64,000 nt of DNA from Glandiceps talaboti (lineage: Eukaryota > Hemichordata > Enteropneusta > Spengelidae): positions 23,079,449-23,143,448 of the forward strand of contig NC_135553.1 of assembly GCF_964340395.1 (NCBI RefSeq), written 5' to 3'. Below the pieces are notes generated by a model. It saw nothing but the letters and a program-made list of their open reading frames with translations, had not been told where the DNA came from and did no database searches. Below are positions 1 to 11,935 of this stretch, piece after piece. Both the position numbers and the translations under genes were made by a program. Positions within the stretch are counted from its first letter, which is position 1, and every line of letters begins with the position of its first letter.

Positions 1-201
1 AATAGAACAAAATCGCATTTCCAGTGATTGAAGTGAGCCAAAAATACTGTTTACATATTGAACATTATCAGTACTTCCAATCGTACAAAATAACAGGTAT
101 ACACACTTTTTACAATTTAATGAGTGTGTGCTGTCCTGTTTAGTAACATTAACTGAAGAGAAAAGGAATCACGCCTCCCCTTATTTAGACTGCAAGATAT
201 A

Positions 202-461
202 CGCCGTGTCGTTCCGCCGCCACCGGGCTCTACTCGTCCTGTGGGAGGGGTTAAGGTTGACCGATGTATGAAGGTGAGAAAAACCTTACAGACTACCCCT
301 TATTAAGATATCTCTTAACATTTTATGCATTTGAACATTATATAATAGCTACAATTTGTGTGAAATTTGACTGGTTAAAAGTATTTGAACTTACGGTTCC
401 ATTTGTCTTCCTTTTCGCAGACAATAATCCCATCGACCCGGTAACAATGAACTATGGGTAA
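202..461 (+). CDS. Possible last exons of a gene entering from the left edge
   Basis: Two short coding-looking islands. The first, about 202-253, reads as a proline-rich peptide containing VVPPPPGSTRPVGG. The second, 420-461, follows a good acceptor (TTTTCGCAG), reads DNNPIDPVTMNYG and ends in TAA. A polyadenylation signal AATAAA lies 20 bp further at 482-487. If the first island ends at a GTTAAG donor near 254, the phase joins correctly to the second. A proline-rich tail would fit the C-terminus of a small membrane protein such as the MS4A-like genes nearby, but no domain is visible and the rest of the gene would lie outside the window. The donor is weak, so this is only a candidate. Confidence 0.25.
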
Positions 462-980
462 CAACATCATTATGATATCATAATAAATACATTGTTCATG
501 CCAAACTGCGCACCAATATACATCACTTAATCATAACCATCTGTTTAAGATTCAACCCTTGGACTGAATTTAAGCGTTGTAATTTTGCGTATTTATATGC
601 AATGCAGTGTTTTTGAATGATCTTGACAGTTCCACCATGGTCGATGTTTAATCGATAATAGCTTGACTAATCCCCGTACGTATTATCGATCACTCGTAGG
701 TTTAATGTTATTGGTCAATAAAATATAGAATAAAAAAAGCTAAATCAAAAATATTTTTAGGACAGATGTGCTTTGGTATCACAAATGTATGGACCAAATT
801 ATATTGAATTTGAAACAAGCGTTTTATATAGCCTAGTTACCGAAAACAATTAATTATGTAAATCGCTCATTAATATTCATTATATGTTTACCAAAACCTA
901 ATCAGTTCTCGCCATAACCCTAAGCAATATGTGCACCAAATTTCTTTTGAATTGAACTAACCAATTTTGAGAAAACGATG

Positions 981-988
981 ACACAGAC

Positions 989-1029
<41 letters not shown>

Positions 1030-1033
1030 GACA

Positions 1034-1065
<32 letters not shown>
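981..1065. repeat. (CAGA)n then (CA)n microsatellite
   Basis: Tandem CAGA units pass directly into a CA run. It lies downstream, in transcription sense, of the minus-strand MS4A-like exon. Confidence 0.95.
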
Positions 1066-1068
<3 letters not shown>

Positions 1069-1194
1069 TTTTCATCCCTAAAATAAAACATTCTATACGG
1101 AAGGTAAAAAGTGTTGTTTCGGACTACAACAGCACTACTATCATGGAGAAGTATGTACATGTATGTAAATTGATAAAGGAGTCAAAATACTCAC

Positions 1195-1410
1195 AAATGC
1201 ACCACACCATACCCCAGTTCCTATCACGTAGCCAGCACATTGTATAATAATAGCGGTAATTCCAAGAACCGTGGTAATTCCACCAAGAACGATTTGAGTT
1301 AATCCAAATCCAGTGGCTGCTTTATGAGAAAACCTTGGTCTTTTAGACTGGTGTTGTGACGGTGGGGGTGGTGCCACCACCTGTTGAACGATAACACGAT
1401 GCTGCGACAT
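1195..1410 (-). CDS. MS4A/CD20-like four-TM protein, first coding exon only
   Basis: Read on the minus strand from ATG 1410-1408, this exon encodes 72 residues: a short polar N-terminus starting MSQHRVIVQQVVAPPPP, then a first membrane segment in the context ATGFGLTQIVLGG and the start of a second in GTGVWCGAF. The exon ends in phase 0 at a GTGAGT donor (1194-1189). The LG-xxQI-xLG and W-C/x-G pattern is that of MS4A family TM1 and TM2, and it matches the first exons at 9256 and 16209 in length, phase and sequence. I found no following exons at 1-1190, so the rest lies left of the window or is lost. A long CAGA/CATA/CA microsatellite sits immediately 5' of it. Family membership is well supported; function is unknown. 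Confidence 0.75.
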
Positions 1411-1484
1411 TTTGCTGTATTTACTGCAGTAGACAAATAGATCAAACATATATAGAATATTAAAATAATCTGAAAACCAATTAC

Positions 1485-1518
1485 ATACAGACAGACACAG
1501 GCAGGCACAGACACAGAC

Positions 1519-1593
<75 letters not shown>

Positions 1594-1678
1594 CACACAC
1601 ACATATACATACATACATACATACATACATACATACATACATACATACATACATACATACATACATACATACATACAG

Positions 1679-1740
<62 letters not shown>
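1485..1740. repeat. Composite (CAGA)n-(TACA)n-(CA)n microsatellite, about 250 bp
   Basis: Three different short tandem blocks follow each other without a break: CAGA units, then TACA units, then CA units. Several long open frames on the minus strand here are only repeat translations. Confidence 0.97.
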
Positions 1741-1742
<2 letters not shown>

Positions 1743-3327
1743 AGTACACAGTAAGTACTTTGCAGGAATCATTCAAAGAATAAGAGAGAAATAACTACAT
1801 GGGGAGCTAAGGGGAATATGTTGTTTATACGTAATTCTTAATAGCATGAATTAAATGTCTTCCCCCGTAGACGTGAACCAGTTCCATTCAGTTGTAGTAA
1901 AAACAATTAGAGAACTATCAAATTCAATTACATGTTAATCACAGGGACGCGTGGCGTTTCATGGATTGAGGATTTATACAAACGATGGATACGAACTGTC
2001 GAATATGTTGATACTTTTTTCTCTATATATACTGACAGAATAATTGGTAATGGTATTTTTGATGCGTACAAACAAGGAGGGGTAAAAGAAGTATCCACCT
2101 CCCTATGATATTAATTCCCAGTGTGTGTCGACGGACAAACCCATGTATTTCACATATTGTCGCCCCCCCCCCCCATCCCATCTTATCTCATTTCATCTTT
2201 CTAATCAACTTCAGCGATTGCTATTAAAATATTACAGTAGATGGAATGGCCAACGCAAGTACGTGCAGGATGCAGTGGTGTTTGTGATGGTGATGGTGAT
2301 GGTGATGGTGATGTACAATGTATTTGATATCTGTGATGGGTGCACGTTTCAATAGACACGTCCTAAGGTTATCATTTACATATTTACTCTATGATAAGTT
2401 GCTAACAAGTTAACTGAATTATTTTGGTCAGGGATGGGTTGCTGATTCACATTGTATGTGTATTAAGGTGCATGCCATCACAACTCGGTATGTGTTAAAG
2501 ATCTTAAAATCTTCTTAATTTGACAATTATTGTAAAAGTATTGAAATAACGGTTCAGAAAGTGAATCACCAAAACTCTAACACTTCATAAGCAATTCCAT
2601 TCCATTGTGTTTATCAATCTAACACTATATATTCACAGTGTTGTATTATCGTATGATTTCGTCATACAACTATCTGGTAGGATAACAACATACATTTTTA
2701 GCAAGAGTTAAGTTTAAGATACTATTTGCAGACCTATATTTCAAGGTTTCATTAAAATGAATAAATCAAACCTAACCAACAGATTGCTTTCGTTATCCAA
2801 TAACGTCCACTGTTGAAATGATGAGAGAACTAACGGAAATTTCTCCATTTAGAAGTTTATATTGTATTCTTTAAAAAAAATTAAACTCAATGTGCCTCTT
2901 TCCATTAGAATTGGACCATGTAATATGGAATTGATTTGACCTATGAAATGACAGACCGCAGTCAGTATTTACTCAAAACGGATTGTCACCATTTCTAGAC
3001 CATTTTGCGTTAATATGTCACCAATTACCACGTCTCTGTCATAACAAATAGGCCAGCTTGCTTATGACAGACACAGCACATCTAGAGAAAATTCACAGTT
3101 TTATTTTTACACAAAACCCACAAAATCCCCAGAGTTGCTATTTAGACAGACATAAAATTTTCTTCCAGTAAACATTATTTATGTGTTTCAGCCAGCTTAT
3201 ATGTTCACAACGCTTAAACATCCGTGTTTACTCACCTGCTGAAGCAGCTCCCAAGCAATCTCGTGTAAATCTGTGAGCAAAGTTGACTTGAGTGTGTACA
3301 GCGACCTCTACCAGACAATTCCGCAAC
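1741..3327. other. Non-coding stretch
   Basis: I see no gene here. It contains a poly-C tract near 2164-2174 and a short GATGGT repeat near 2285-2312. Confidence 0.6.
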
Positions 3328-4151
3328 AGTACGCCTTGCGTTCTGATTGGTCCTAAAGAAGATGACGACTGTACGCGCAACTATGACCCCATGCATTGCG
3401 CTTTACCAGTTAGTATTGTACATATGTCAATGACTAATATTTGAATATTTAGTATTTCGACAATTTCAACCCCTTGTCTCAAAAATATATTAATTAACTT
3501 CTAAAATTGAGCTACTATAAAAAAAAAATAGTTTAATTAGCTCTTATCCCGCCGGTTGACTGACAAGAAAAGTTGGCATTGACATATTGTGATCATTTGA
3601 ATGTAAAAACAATCTCATTTCTTTGTCACCGAGCAGATAATGAGAGCAGTTAGAATCTGGCTGACGATCTCATTTTAAGTCAATTATCACCGATGACTTC
3701 ATCGTTCACTTACATCAAATCATATAGAAGATATTATGACGTCATTGTTTTTAAAAAAAACACAAATGTAGACTTTTCTTAAGGTAAAAGTTTTGATAAT
3801 AAAGGCCGGAGAGGTAAATGTCGAACCGTACATCTCTGTCTGTTATATTGAGCTATTCCTTGGTGTTCGGTGTGATCCGGTACAGTACAAGAAGTAATTT
3901 TGAATGCAGTGTGTAGTTTAGCTAAATATCCACTACAGCATTGGGCGTTTATAAGAAGATAATAGTGACCGAAGTGTGAATCAAACATTGGTTTCATATA
4001 TATGACACGTTGTCATTATATTCCTGTATATTTGCGAAAACAAAATAACCATGAACAACTTATTATTTATATGAAATAAGAGACCACAAAATATAACCGA
4101 CCCTCTATGTAATCATTGATGGAATGTGTACATTGTGTACTGGTTTGATGT

Positions 4152-4214
4152 CCGTATGTATGTATGTATGTATGTATGTATGTATGTATGTATGTATGTA
4201 TGTATGTATGTATG
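4152..4214. repeat. (TATG)n microsatellite
   Basis: About sixteen TATG units. The same position in duplicated copy B (23490-23616) holds a longer, imperfect array. Confidence 0.97.
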
Positions 4215-4375
4215 GTAAATAAAGTACTTTAATTAGAATTTGAACGCTGTAAGAATATTGTTTCAGAAGGGAGGCAAAAGTCAGCATTAAAAGTATAATA
4301 TTTACCTTTACTGCATATTTTTAAGCTTAGGAAACGTTATCCACAAGAGACAAAATTAGTACTTGTTTGTAGGTC

Positions 4376-4693
4376 CCTTAGGCCTGGTGGTTCCGGTTAC
4401 CCGACCCCAGCTAGTTTTTCACTCGCACCCTTAATTTTTTTTACGTATTTGAGGGAAAAAAAGAAAATCGCGAAAATTGTGAAGTCTCGCGAAATATAGT
4501 GGATGCGGAAAATGACATCGCCTTAAAAAGACTATGTAAAACTGTAATCTGTAATGTCTGTAAATCTGATGGGAAGAAACCAGTAATACGGGAACCATGA
4601 TATGGAAGACAACAGAAAACATAACTACCTGAACTAGACACTCACCTATTCTAAAATTGGGCGTAATCGGAACCTTGCCATTTTAAAGGCCTT
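4376..4693 (+). mobile_element. MITE, GGTTCCGGTTAC family, copy 1
   Basis: The left end reads GGTTCCGGTTAC and the right end GTAATCGGAACC, forming terminal inverted repeats around about 280 bp of shared interior that includes TGTGAAGTCTCGC. The same element recurs at 28728-29101, 47099-47468 (inverted) and 61934-62311. It has no transposase. Confidence 0.85.
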
Positions 4694-5648
4694 TAATACA
4701 TAAGTGATCCTGGTCTGATATGGAAGTATCGACAAACACACCAAACTGAACATTTCTAACATAATTTAATCTGAATCTATACGATTGATAAGAGTCCGAG
4801 TTGCGTGTCAAGGACATTACAAATAATTCCTCTGGTTTTCTCGAGTAGCGTCATCAAAACGATATTACATAACTTATCAGAAATGGCGATGACATGTACG
4901 TAACAGATGACATAATTTTCCACGTTGCTCAACACTAAGTTCTACATCCATTGAGATGAGCGAACTATTCAAAGGCGGGGATTAAGGTTGCAAGGTTCAC
5001 AAACCTTTACCCATAGCCTGAAGTCGAAATCTTACTGTACAGTGGTAGGAACGGTGTTTGCAGACTGAGCTTAAAACTATTAGTATTGGCATCATAACTA
5101 AGCACAATATAGACTGCTTTCATAAATTACTGGGTCCATAACATAGGTGTTCAAATTCTAACAACTGAATATGTATGCCATGCAAGACAATCAATCGTTG
5201 ACATTGAACTCCGTTGGTGCATATGGCTGTATAGTAGCCTTTATTTGGATATCTGTTTTGGGAAAGGTTCGATGTCTATGCAGGAACTTTTGCAGAAAAT
5301 AAAATGCCTTGCTTCTTGCAGAGGCTTCTTGTATTACACAAAGCAGAATGGTGGAAAAGTGGGGTAATCTAACTGGCTAGTGTACAAGTGTTGTAAAATA
5401 GTTCTGATACTAATTATGTAGTCAAAGGAAATTCCTGTCACACTGGAAATATTTTGATGTTTGAGGGATGAGAACACGGGTCAAAATCTCATCCACATAT
5501 CAAGAAACCTAGAGTTTTTAAAATAAGAACGAAACTAACTTCTCTGTGGGATACTAAGAACGTACAAATTGGTTTCAATTGATTCTTTTTGTGTAATTAC
5601 TTTGTACTTGACAAAATGAATTTGTATTAACCCTAGGGAAGGGATTAG

Positions 5649-6375
5649 CTGTTTGTTCATGTTACGGAAATATTAACCAGCCTTAGGGTACAAATTCATT
5701 CATTTGTACAATACCCGCTTTAAATTTATGGACTGGTAGAGCAGTTAAAGGAATCTTTGTGACATTCCAGACATTTCATCCACTGTAAATAACTTATGGA
5801 AAATCTTAAACCAACAAATATCAACATTAATTTAATAATAATTTATTTCGACATCTTTCAAATTTCACTTAGAATGTATGATTAGTTCGCAATGTACAAA
5901 TGAATGAATTTGTACCCCAAGGCTGGTTAATATTTCCGTAACATGAACAAACATTTACATATCTACAATCGTCTCTTCATTTGCCATGAAGTCAATCTTT
6001 TAAATTACTCCAGAAAACTTCATCTTTTAACTTTCACAGAATTCCATGTTTGTTTTTGTATAGAGTTAGTGGGATGTTGGGAGCTAGTATCACATTGCCC
6101 TGACATAACTTCACATAATATCCCATTTTAAATATATCAACTGATTAGTGGACAGATCAAAGGAGGAAAAAACATATGCTTTCCCAACTTGACGAATTTT
6201 CATGTACTTTTACTTTCAGGTCTTTTGAACACGATTTTCTTTTTCCTCACATTTTTCTAACCTTCCACAAAATTCTTTTCCATTGTGAAAGTTAAAAGAT
6301 GAAGTTTTCTGGAGTAATTTAAAAGATTGACTCCATGGCAAATGAAGAGACGATTGTAGATATGTAAATGTTTTT
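5649..6375. repeat. Nested inverted repeats (foldback structure)
   Basis: Two overlapping inverted pairs are visible. The arm at about 5649-5710 pairs with about 5890-5955 (shared core GGAAATATTAACCAGCCT), and the arm at about 5945-6040 pairs with 6280-6375 (shared core TTAAATTACTCCAGAAAA). The segment lies in the part of duplicated copy A that is absent from copy B. Confidence 0.88.
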
Positions 6376-7438
6376 GTTTCTTAATTTTCAGATTAAAACG
6401 CGGATTTCAGAACATTGTTTGAATTCAAGTGTAATTTATTGTAGAAATTAGCCTCATTTGACAATATGCGGAGATATGAAATTTTGACAAAAGAACAACA
6501 TATAAAACCATGACAGAGGAGTTGCTAAGATACTGTATCAGTACATTTATATACATGACTACAGCATGACTCCATTTCACAAAAATATTTGAATTTTCCG
6601 TCCATTGTACAAGAGCAGAATATGGACGTTAGTTTCTTAGGTAGGTAATTATGTAAACACAGCCTTCATTGAATGATATTAAGTTACAGTTCTAGAATAC
6701 TTGATATTATGTTATAAATATCTGATGATATGCAAATAATGACCACATAATTTATAATCTATTCTTTTACACATATTTAAACTTTTATACAAAATTGTGT
6801 CAGGATAAGTTGAACCCCACAAGTTATGACACACAAGTGCACATGTGGCATACTCTGGGTATTTGTGCGAGTGTTTGCAGTGTTCTCTGCGCCCGTCCTT
6901 TCACGAGCGTAGTGAGATACACAAAATGTCCATGAATTAAAATCAATATCATTAAGTTCTGGAGGATATTATGCAAATTGTTAATATCTACAAAAATGTC
7001 AAGAAAATGTTATGCTGATCTTTTGCACATCATGGTGTAATTTTATCTGCTCTTCATAAATATTAATTTTGCCTTCGGTAATGTATTACTAAAAACTTAC
7101 TAATGCAATGTTCATAACACCTCATACTTTTATAGTATTTTTTCACTATATTCATGTAAAAACTTTGTTAGCATTCCTGAAAATTTACATCATCTGAGTA
7201 AGAGTGACTGAATTCAATAAAAGTCATTCGATGCTCGAGATTGTACTCTAATAAATAGCGCCCTCTAGTGTTGAGTATTTGATGTAAGCATTATACGAGA
7301 TATCTGTTCTTCAAATGCATGGCTTCTGTTTTGTGAGCTACAGTCAATCAATCAAAAGAATTTGTACAGCACCAAAATCCAATACGACGTAATGTTCTAT
7401 GGCGCTGAACAGGAACGATAGTAGATTATTGTAAAAAG

Positions 7439-7565
7439 TTAGAAAGCTTTTGCAAACAGATGTGTCTTGATGTCCTTCTTGAATTTATCGACAGTTGACG
7501 AAGAACGAAGTTCAAGTGGTATACTGTTCCATAAGTGCTGCTTGCAAGAACGCACGCTCACCGTA
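7439..7565 (-). pseudogene. LINE (L2/CR1-like) reverse transcriptase C-terminus, broken
   Basis: On the minus strand this encodes the typical last residues of an L2/CR1-type non-LTR retrotransposon, including WNSIPLELRSSSTVDKFK and ending KTHLFAKAF-stop. A 5-bp deletion relative to the copy at 24901-25032 destroys the frame just before the W. A TTGA-rich tail follows near 7346-7360, as expected for a LINE 3' end. Confidence 0.75.
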
Positions 7566-7786
7566 TGACTTTAAATTTGTATTACAACCGGGTATATGAA
7601 GTAGACTTTTGTTATTTGAGGGAAGTGAACAAGTTAATTTGACATTTGCAATACACGATTCCTTCACCATCTCTGCCTTGATATCCCAATAAAATGAGGC
7701 ATGTTAAGTATACAATATATGATGTACCTATTCATTTAGCCCAATATACAATTCAATCTTTTCAATTAAGTGAATCAAAGTTACAT

Positions 7787-8385
7787 TATACCATGCACGA
7801 GCCAAGTTGAACAAAAAATATGGAATATATACTCTGGTCATTCTACGTCACAATAACGCACGTGTATGTCATGAAAACACGTGTCTACGTCACTGGTTCT
7901 GCTGTGTTCGAAATATGAGTCAAACCATTCAAATTGTCATTACTTTCCCTGATTTTCCTTAGATATTACTGGAGCTGGCATAATTATGTTATTCTCCAAT
8001 ATTTTCAGCTTGAAAATACTCATGACCTAAGGGTTGTTACTACTTATCTAGTGACTCATAGTTACAAAGACCCCTTAGATCACTTGTGTTTTCCTTGGAT
8101 GAACGAAGAAAAATATTGTGGAATAACATCTAATTAGACCACATATCAATTAATGAATTAAATATTCATTGATTAATCTAAAAACCTATAAGTAATTATT
8201 CACCAATATTTTTTCTTCGTTCAGCCAAGGAAAATATGAGTTACCTAAGGGCAGGGTCTTGTCACTACAAGTCATTTGATGAGTAGTGACAACTATTAGG
8301 GCAAGAGTATTTTCTGTTGTGACAAAGAACGACCTGTATATATTCTATAAAAAAATTGAATTTATCTTGGCTCATGCATAGTATA
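7787..8385. mobile_element. Foldback/MITE element of about 600 bp, copy 1
   Basis: The element begins near TATACCATGCACGAGCC and ends near GGCTCATGCATAGTATA, so the ends are inverted copies. A further long inverted pair inside (about 8010-8115 against 8205-8315) makes most of the unit self-complementary, with a central spacer of about 90 bp. The same element is at 25251-25856 and, partly, from 63651 to the right edge. No transposase is present. Confidence 0.85.
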
Positions 8386-9187
8386 ATTGTCATTAGTACA
8401 TATACTCCCAATCTTAATTAAAAACTTAATCCAATATTTCAGACTTTATCTATGGCCAATTTAACATCGGCTTTGAGGGTGCAAAAGTGTTCTCATAACT
8501 TTAGTAAAATGTAAAACATACGGAGAAATATATGCAATTACAAGCACTGGGATTACATTTGTACAACAAAATGTACTGAGCTCCAACTTTTGTGTATGCA
8601 TGCCTCCACACTTTGTCAGTTTAATAATTATCCAGCATATCAGTTATTTTTCAAAATAGTGCCAATGCACAATTGTTTTCTCACTTTCTTTGATTCACAA
8701 TAAATGAAGTGATGTGTGGACCCCAGTAAAACATGTCTTGACAAATACCTGCAGTATGTAACAAATACTTGCAGTATGACTATACTGTCGTACAGTGACT
8801 ATAATCGGTTGTGGTGTCATGATAACGGTCATGAAAATCGACATGTACCACACAGCCAGGTATATCAACATGTACTACACAGCTAGGTTTGGTGATATGT
8901 ACCACACAGCCATGGCAGGTATGGCGACATGTACCACACAGCTAGGTATATCGACATTTTTTCCCAGCACATGCTACTCTCTGATCTACGTACATACAGC
9001 AATAGCACCTGTCTGGCATTTATCATCACACATACTCACTTATACTTTCTCCAGTGATCAATGAGTACATGAATGGTCACATGGTTTTGGCGTGTCATAC
9101 CCAGCATGCTGAAGTCATGAGAGTAATGATTCTTCATAGCCGTTATCAAGAAAACCTAACCCTATAATCTCACTGAACTTAATGAAT

Positions 9188-9241
9188 TCATGTAGAGCTT
9201 TCCTCTGCCGGAGTGACTTCCTCACTTGGACCATTGACAGT
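9188..9241 (-). pseudogene. Fossil 3' end of ADPRH coding sequence carried by the duplication
   Basis: On the minus strand this reads VNGPSEEVTPAEESST followed by TGA. That is the C-terminus of the ADPRH protein encoded at 26516-26568 with one residue changed (D to N). Upstream of 9241 the match stops and unrelated sequence leads into the MS4A-like exon. It therefore marks the breakpoint of the duplicated block and shows which side it was copied from. Confidence 0.9.
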
Positions 9242-10375
9242 GTTATTCAGTAAAAATGTTACAACAACCTGTTATCGTTCAACAAGCGATGGCGCCATCT
9301 ACGTCACATCTTGGTGGAAGACGAGAGTATATGCGGCCCAAACTGCTACTGGACTTGGAATTACTCAAATTGTTCTAGGGATATCCGCATTTGTACTTGG
9401 CATTGCAGCGATTATTGCTGATTGTGCGGGGGCTTTTATTGGAACCGGAATATGGTGTGGTACTTTTGTAAGTCATTTGAGCTACTTGCACGGTTTTAAA
9501 ACATGGTTGATATATACAGTTTTAAAACTACTACTACGAGTTCACATATACACATAGAAATAACGTTGAGTGGCTTCATCGAATCCAACACACGTGATAG
9601 GTTAATACTTGGTATTCAGGTTAGTACTAGGAGAGTAAAAAGCAAGCAATGTTCTAGGTTATACAGTTTCACCTATAGTGATTAGGAGTTTGGCTTATAT
9701 ACCATGGAATTCATACTATAGTATTTTACTTAGGAAATAACTGAAAGTCAATATCTTGGAATGGGCTAAAGAATATATGTTTTCTGATTATCTGCATAGT
9801 GTATATTTTTACATGTCTGTATCATTCAATTTATCAATAAATTGTATTCGGTCTTAAACTGACATGTTGTCTATCAAGTAACCAAAGACATATTCACTAA
9901 AAAGTGGTCAAACACATTGCATATGTTAATTAGCAGTCAATGTTATCTATTGGTAGTGTAGTGGCAACTTTATAATTAAATCTTGAGCCGACGCTTGGTT
10001 TTTAGAATCCGCCACCATGTTAACTTGACATTGTACTAAGTTTGTAACTGTGGTATCATTTTTTTGACAATTAATCTATTCACCGATAATTGTTAAAATA
10101 CCAATATTGAGATATAATTGTACATGTTAATCAACATCTTATCTGTAAATAGTGCAGTAATAGATTGAAATCGTGATTGCTCTTGAGGGCGCTGTTTTTT
10201 GAATGCGGACCTCAAAATCAATTTGATTTTGATTTCTTTAACCATATTATATCTACAGCTTCAAAATACGTTCATCCACAGGTGATTCAATACTATTCAC
10301 GATTGCAAGCAACTTATTTAACCATCAGAACATATTCAAATATACTGCTCAGTTGTAGATTTAAATAACACGTTG

Positions 10376-10431
10376 TGTGTGTGTTTGTTTGTTTGTTTGT
10401 TTGTTTGTTTGTTTGTTTGTTTGTTTGTTTA
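10376..10431. repeat. (TTTG)n microsatellite
   Basis: Twelve or so TTTG/GTTT units in intron 1 of the lesioned MS4A-like copy. Confidence 0.95.
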
Positions 10432-11055
10432 TAATATCTAGAAGAGGTTAACTATAATATTAAAAGTAATAAAAATAAAGTAGAAAATCTGCCATATATA
10501 GTATCCATCGGTTATCAAAGTAATTCATTGAGAACTTAAAATGTCAATAATTTATAAATATGTTTATCCATAATATCTTATCATGTTTGGATTTCAATTC
10601 TCAGTTCATTATCACTGGAACGATTGATATAGAGTCAGCAAAAAGGAAGACAGAGTACCGTAAGTTGAACATACTAATGATTGTTGTTCACTTTCTTGTC
10701 ACCCAGAGACACGGTTATATCACCAGGCATACTGCAATGGCTCATAATACGACATTGTCGAGCGTCAAGACATGTACATATAGTAAAGTCTCTTGGCTAA
10801 CTTTCTGACACTTTTTTAAAGATCAAATCTGACGAGGCAGTGGATAATCACTCAAGGCACCACTCCGAGCACTCGCACAAAAGTGTTCTGCCCTAAGGCC
10901 CCGTACATCAATGTTCAGCATGGACGATTTTCAATAGCAGTAACAACAAGCTTTAGTTACTAGGGGAACACTCGTGAATGACAAAATCAAATTTTCCAAC
11001 ATTGCGCGTTTAACCTGTTAATAATAATTCTGTTACGAAGCTTACCAAATTAAGG

Positions 11056-11935
11056 GATCGGTCAGTTTCTCCAGCTGGGGGGGGCGTTGGATTCTTAAAT
11101 CAGGCCGACAAAAAGTCACCGACACCCCCTATCTGTAAAACCAAAATCATGCTGACCACCCCCGCCCCCATCACTTAATTCTAAAACACGATGACCCCCC
11201 CCCCCCCCATATATATATATAATATTCACATGACAAGTATTTTTTTAAACGTAAATGTAAGTTTTAAATGAGTTTCCCATGTCACATAAAAATGGCCCCC
11301 GTAACATTGGTATAGGGGCATTAATATTGCATGTATAGTAAAGTCACCAGTATATTAAAGAAATTTAGGTGGTCATACCTAGTGTATAATAGAAACTGGA
11401 ATCTGATGAGATGTGGTGATTTGTAGTGTCAATAACAGGTAGTGTCCAAAATAGAAAGTGTATTAATCCCTTCTGACATCTTCATACTGACGAGTAGAAC
11501 AATTTAGATTAACTTTTTTTTATATAAAATATCTATAAAGATTACACCAAACCTTCAAGTTCACTTTTGTCCCAAAGTGCAATATAAGTGAAGCATTGAT
11601 TGTGAAACAGCCAAGCATTTACATGACATGTTCTGTAACTAGTGTGGTAGCTAGGTAATACATGTATATTTATATGTATAGTTATGTTTGAACTAATAAG
11701 TTATATTAAACAGGGACAAGAACAAATATTTACATGTACCACATTTCAGACAAGGCTATATGCCATTGTAGAAAAGGATTTTTTTCTTCCATCACAATCC
11801 AAGACACAATGACCCCCCCCCCTTCCACAATTTTCATAACAGCATGACCCCCCCCCCCCCTACTGCCAATTTAAAAAACAGGGTGGCCCCCTACAAATCC
11901 ATCGCCCCCCCCCCGGCCGAAGAAACTGACCGGTC
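11056..11935. mobile_element. Non-autonomous DNA element with G/C-tract interior
   Basis: The ends are inverted copies: GATCGGTCAGTTTCTCCAGC on the left, and GAAACTGACCGGTC on the right. The inversion extends through G-run/C-run blocks and GGAT/ATCC for about 40 bp. The roughly 880-bp interior has no coding capacity but several C8-C12 runs. It lies in intron 2 of the lesioned MS4A-like copy and is absent from the sister intron. I could not see a clear target-site duplication. Confidence 0.7.

Larger units (their letters stand above)
3328..9240. repeat. Segmental duplication, copy A
   Basis: From 3328 to 9240 the sequence matches 22643-26568 in the same orientation with only scattered substitutions and small indels. 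Copy A has about 2.1 kb (4214-6302) that copy B lacks. Both include a TATG microsatellite, a LINE 3' end, a 600-bp foldback element and, at the right end, the coding 3' terminus of ADPRH (functional in copy B, fossil in copy A). The right breakpoint lies about 15 bp before the MS4A-like start codon at 9256. Confidence 0.93.

Noticed and set aside
1-40. Possible minus-strand MS4A-like exon 2 (ITGNAILF)
   Set aside because: No acceptor AG at the right place and only a few matching residues.
1141-1776. Long minus-strand frames with MYVCMYV and VCVCVC
   Set aside because: Translations of the CAGA/TACA/CA microsatellite. Only the 1410-1195 part is coding-like.
7934-8137. 67-residue frame conserved at 25403-25606
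   Set aside because: Both lie in the arm of the same foldback element inside duplicated DNA, so the conservation is copy history, not selection.
9213-9557. 114-residue frame covering the MS4A-like membrane segment of copy 1
   Set aside because: It starts at GTG and has no ATG. It only shows that the membrane segment survives out of frame with the true start at 9256.
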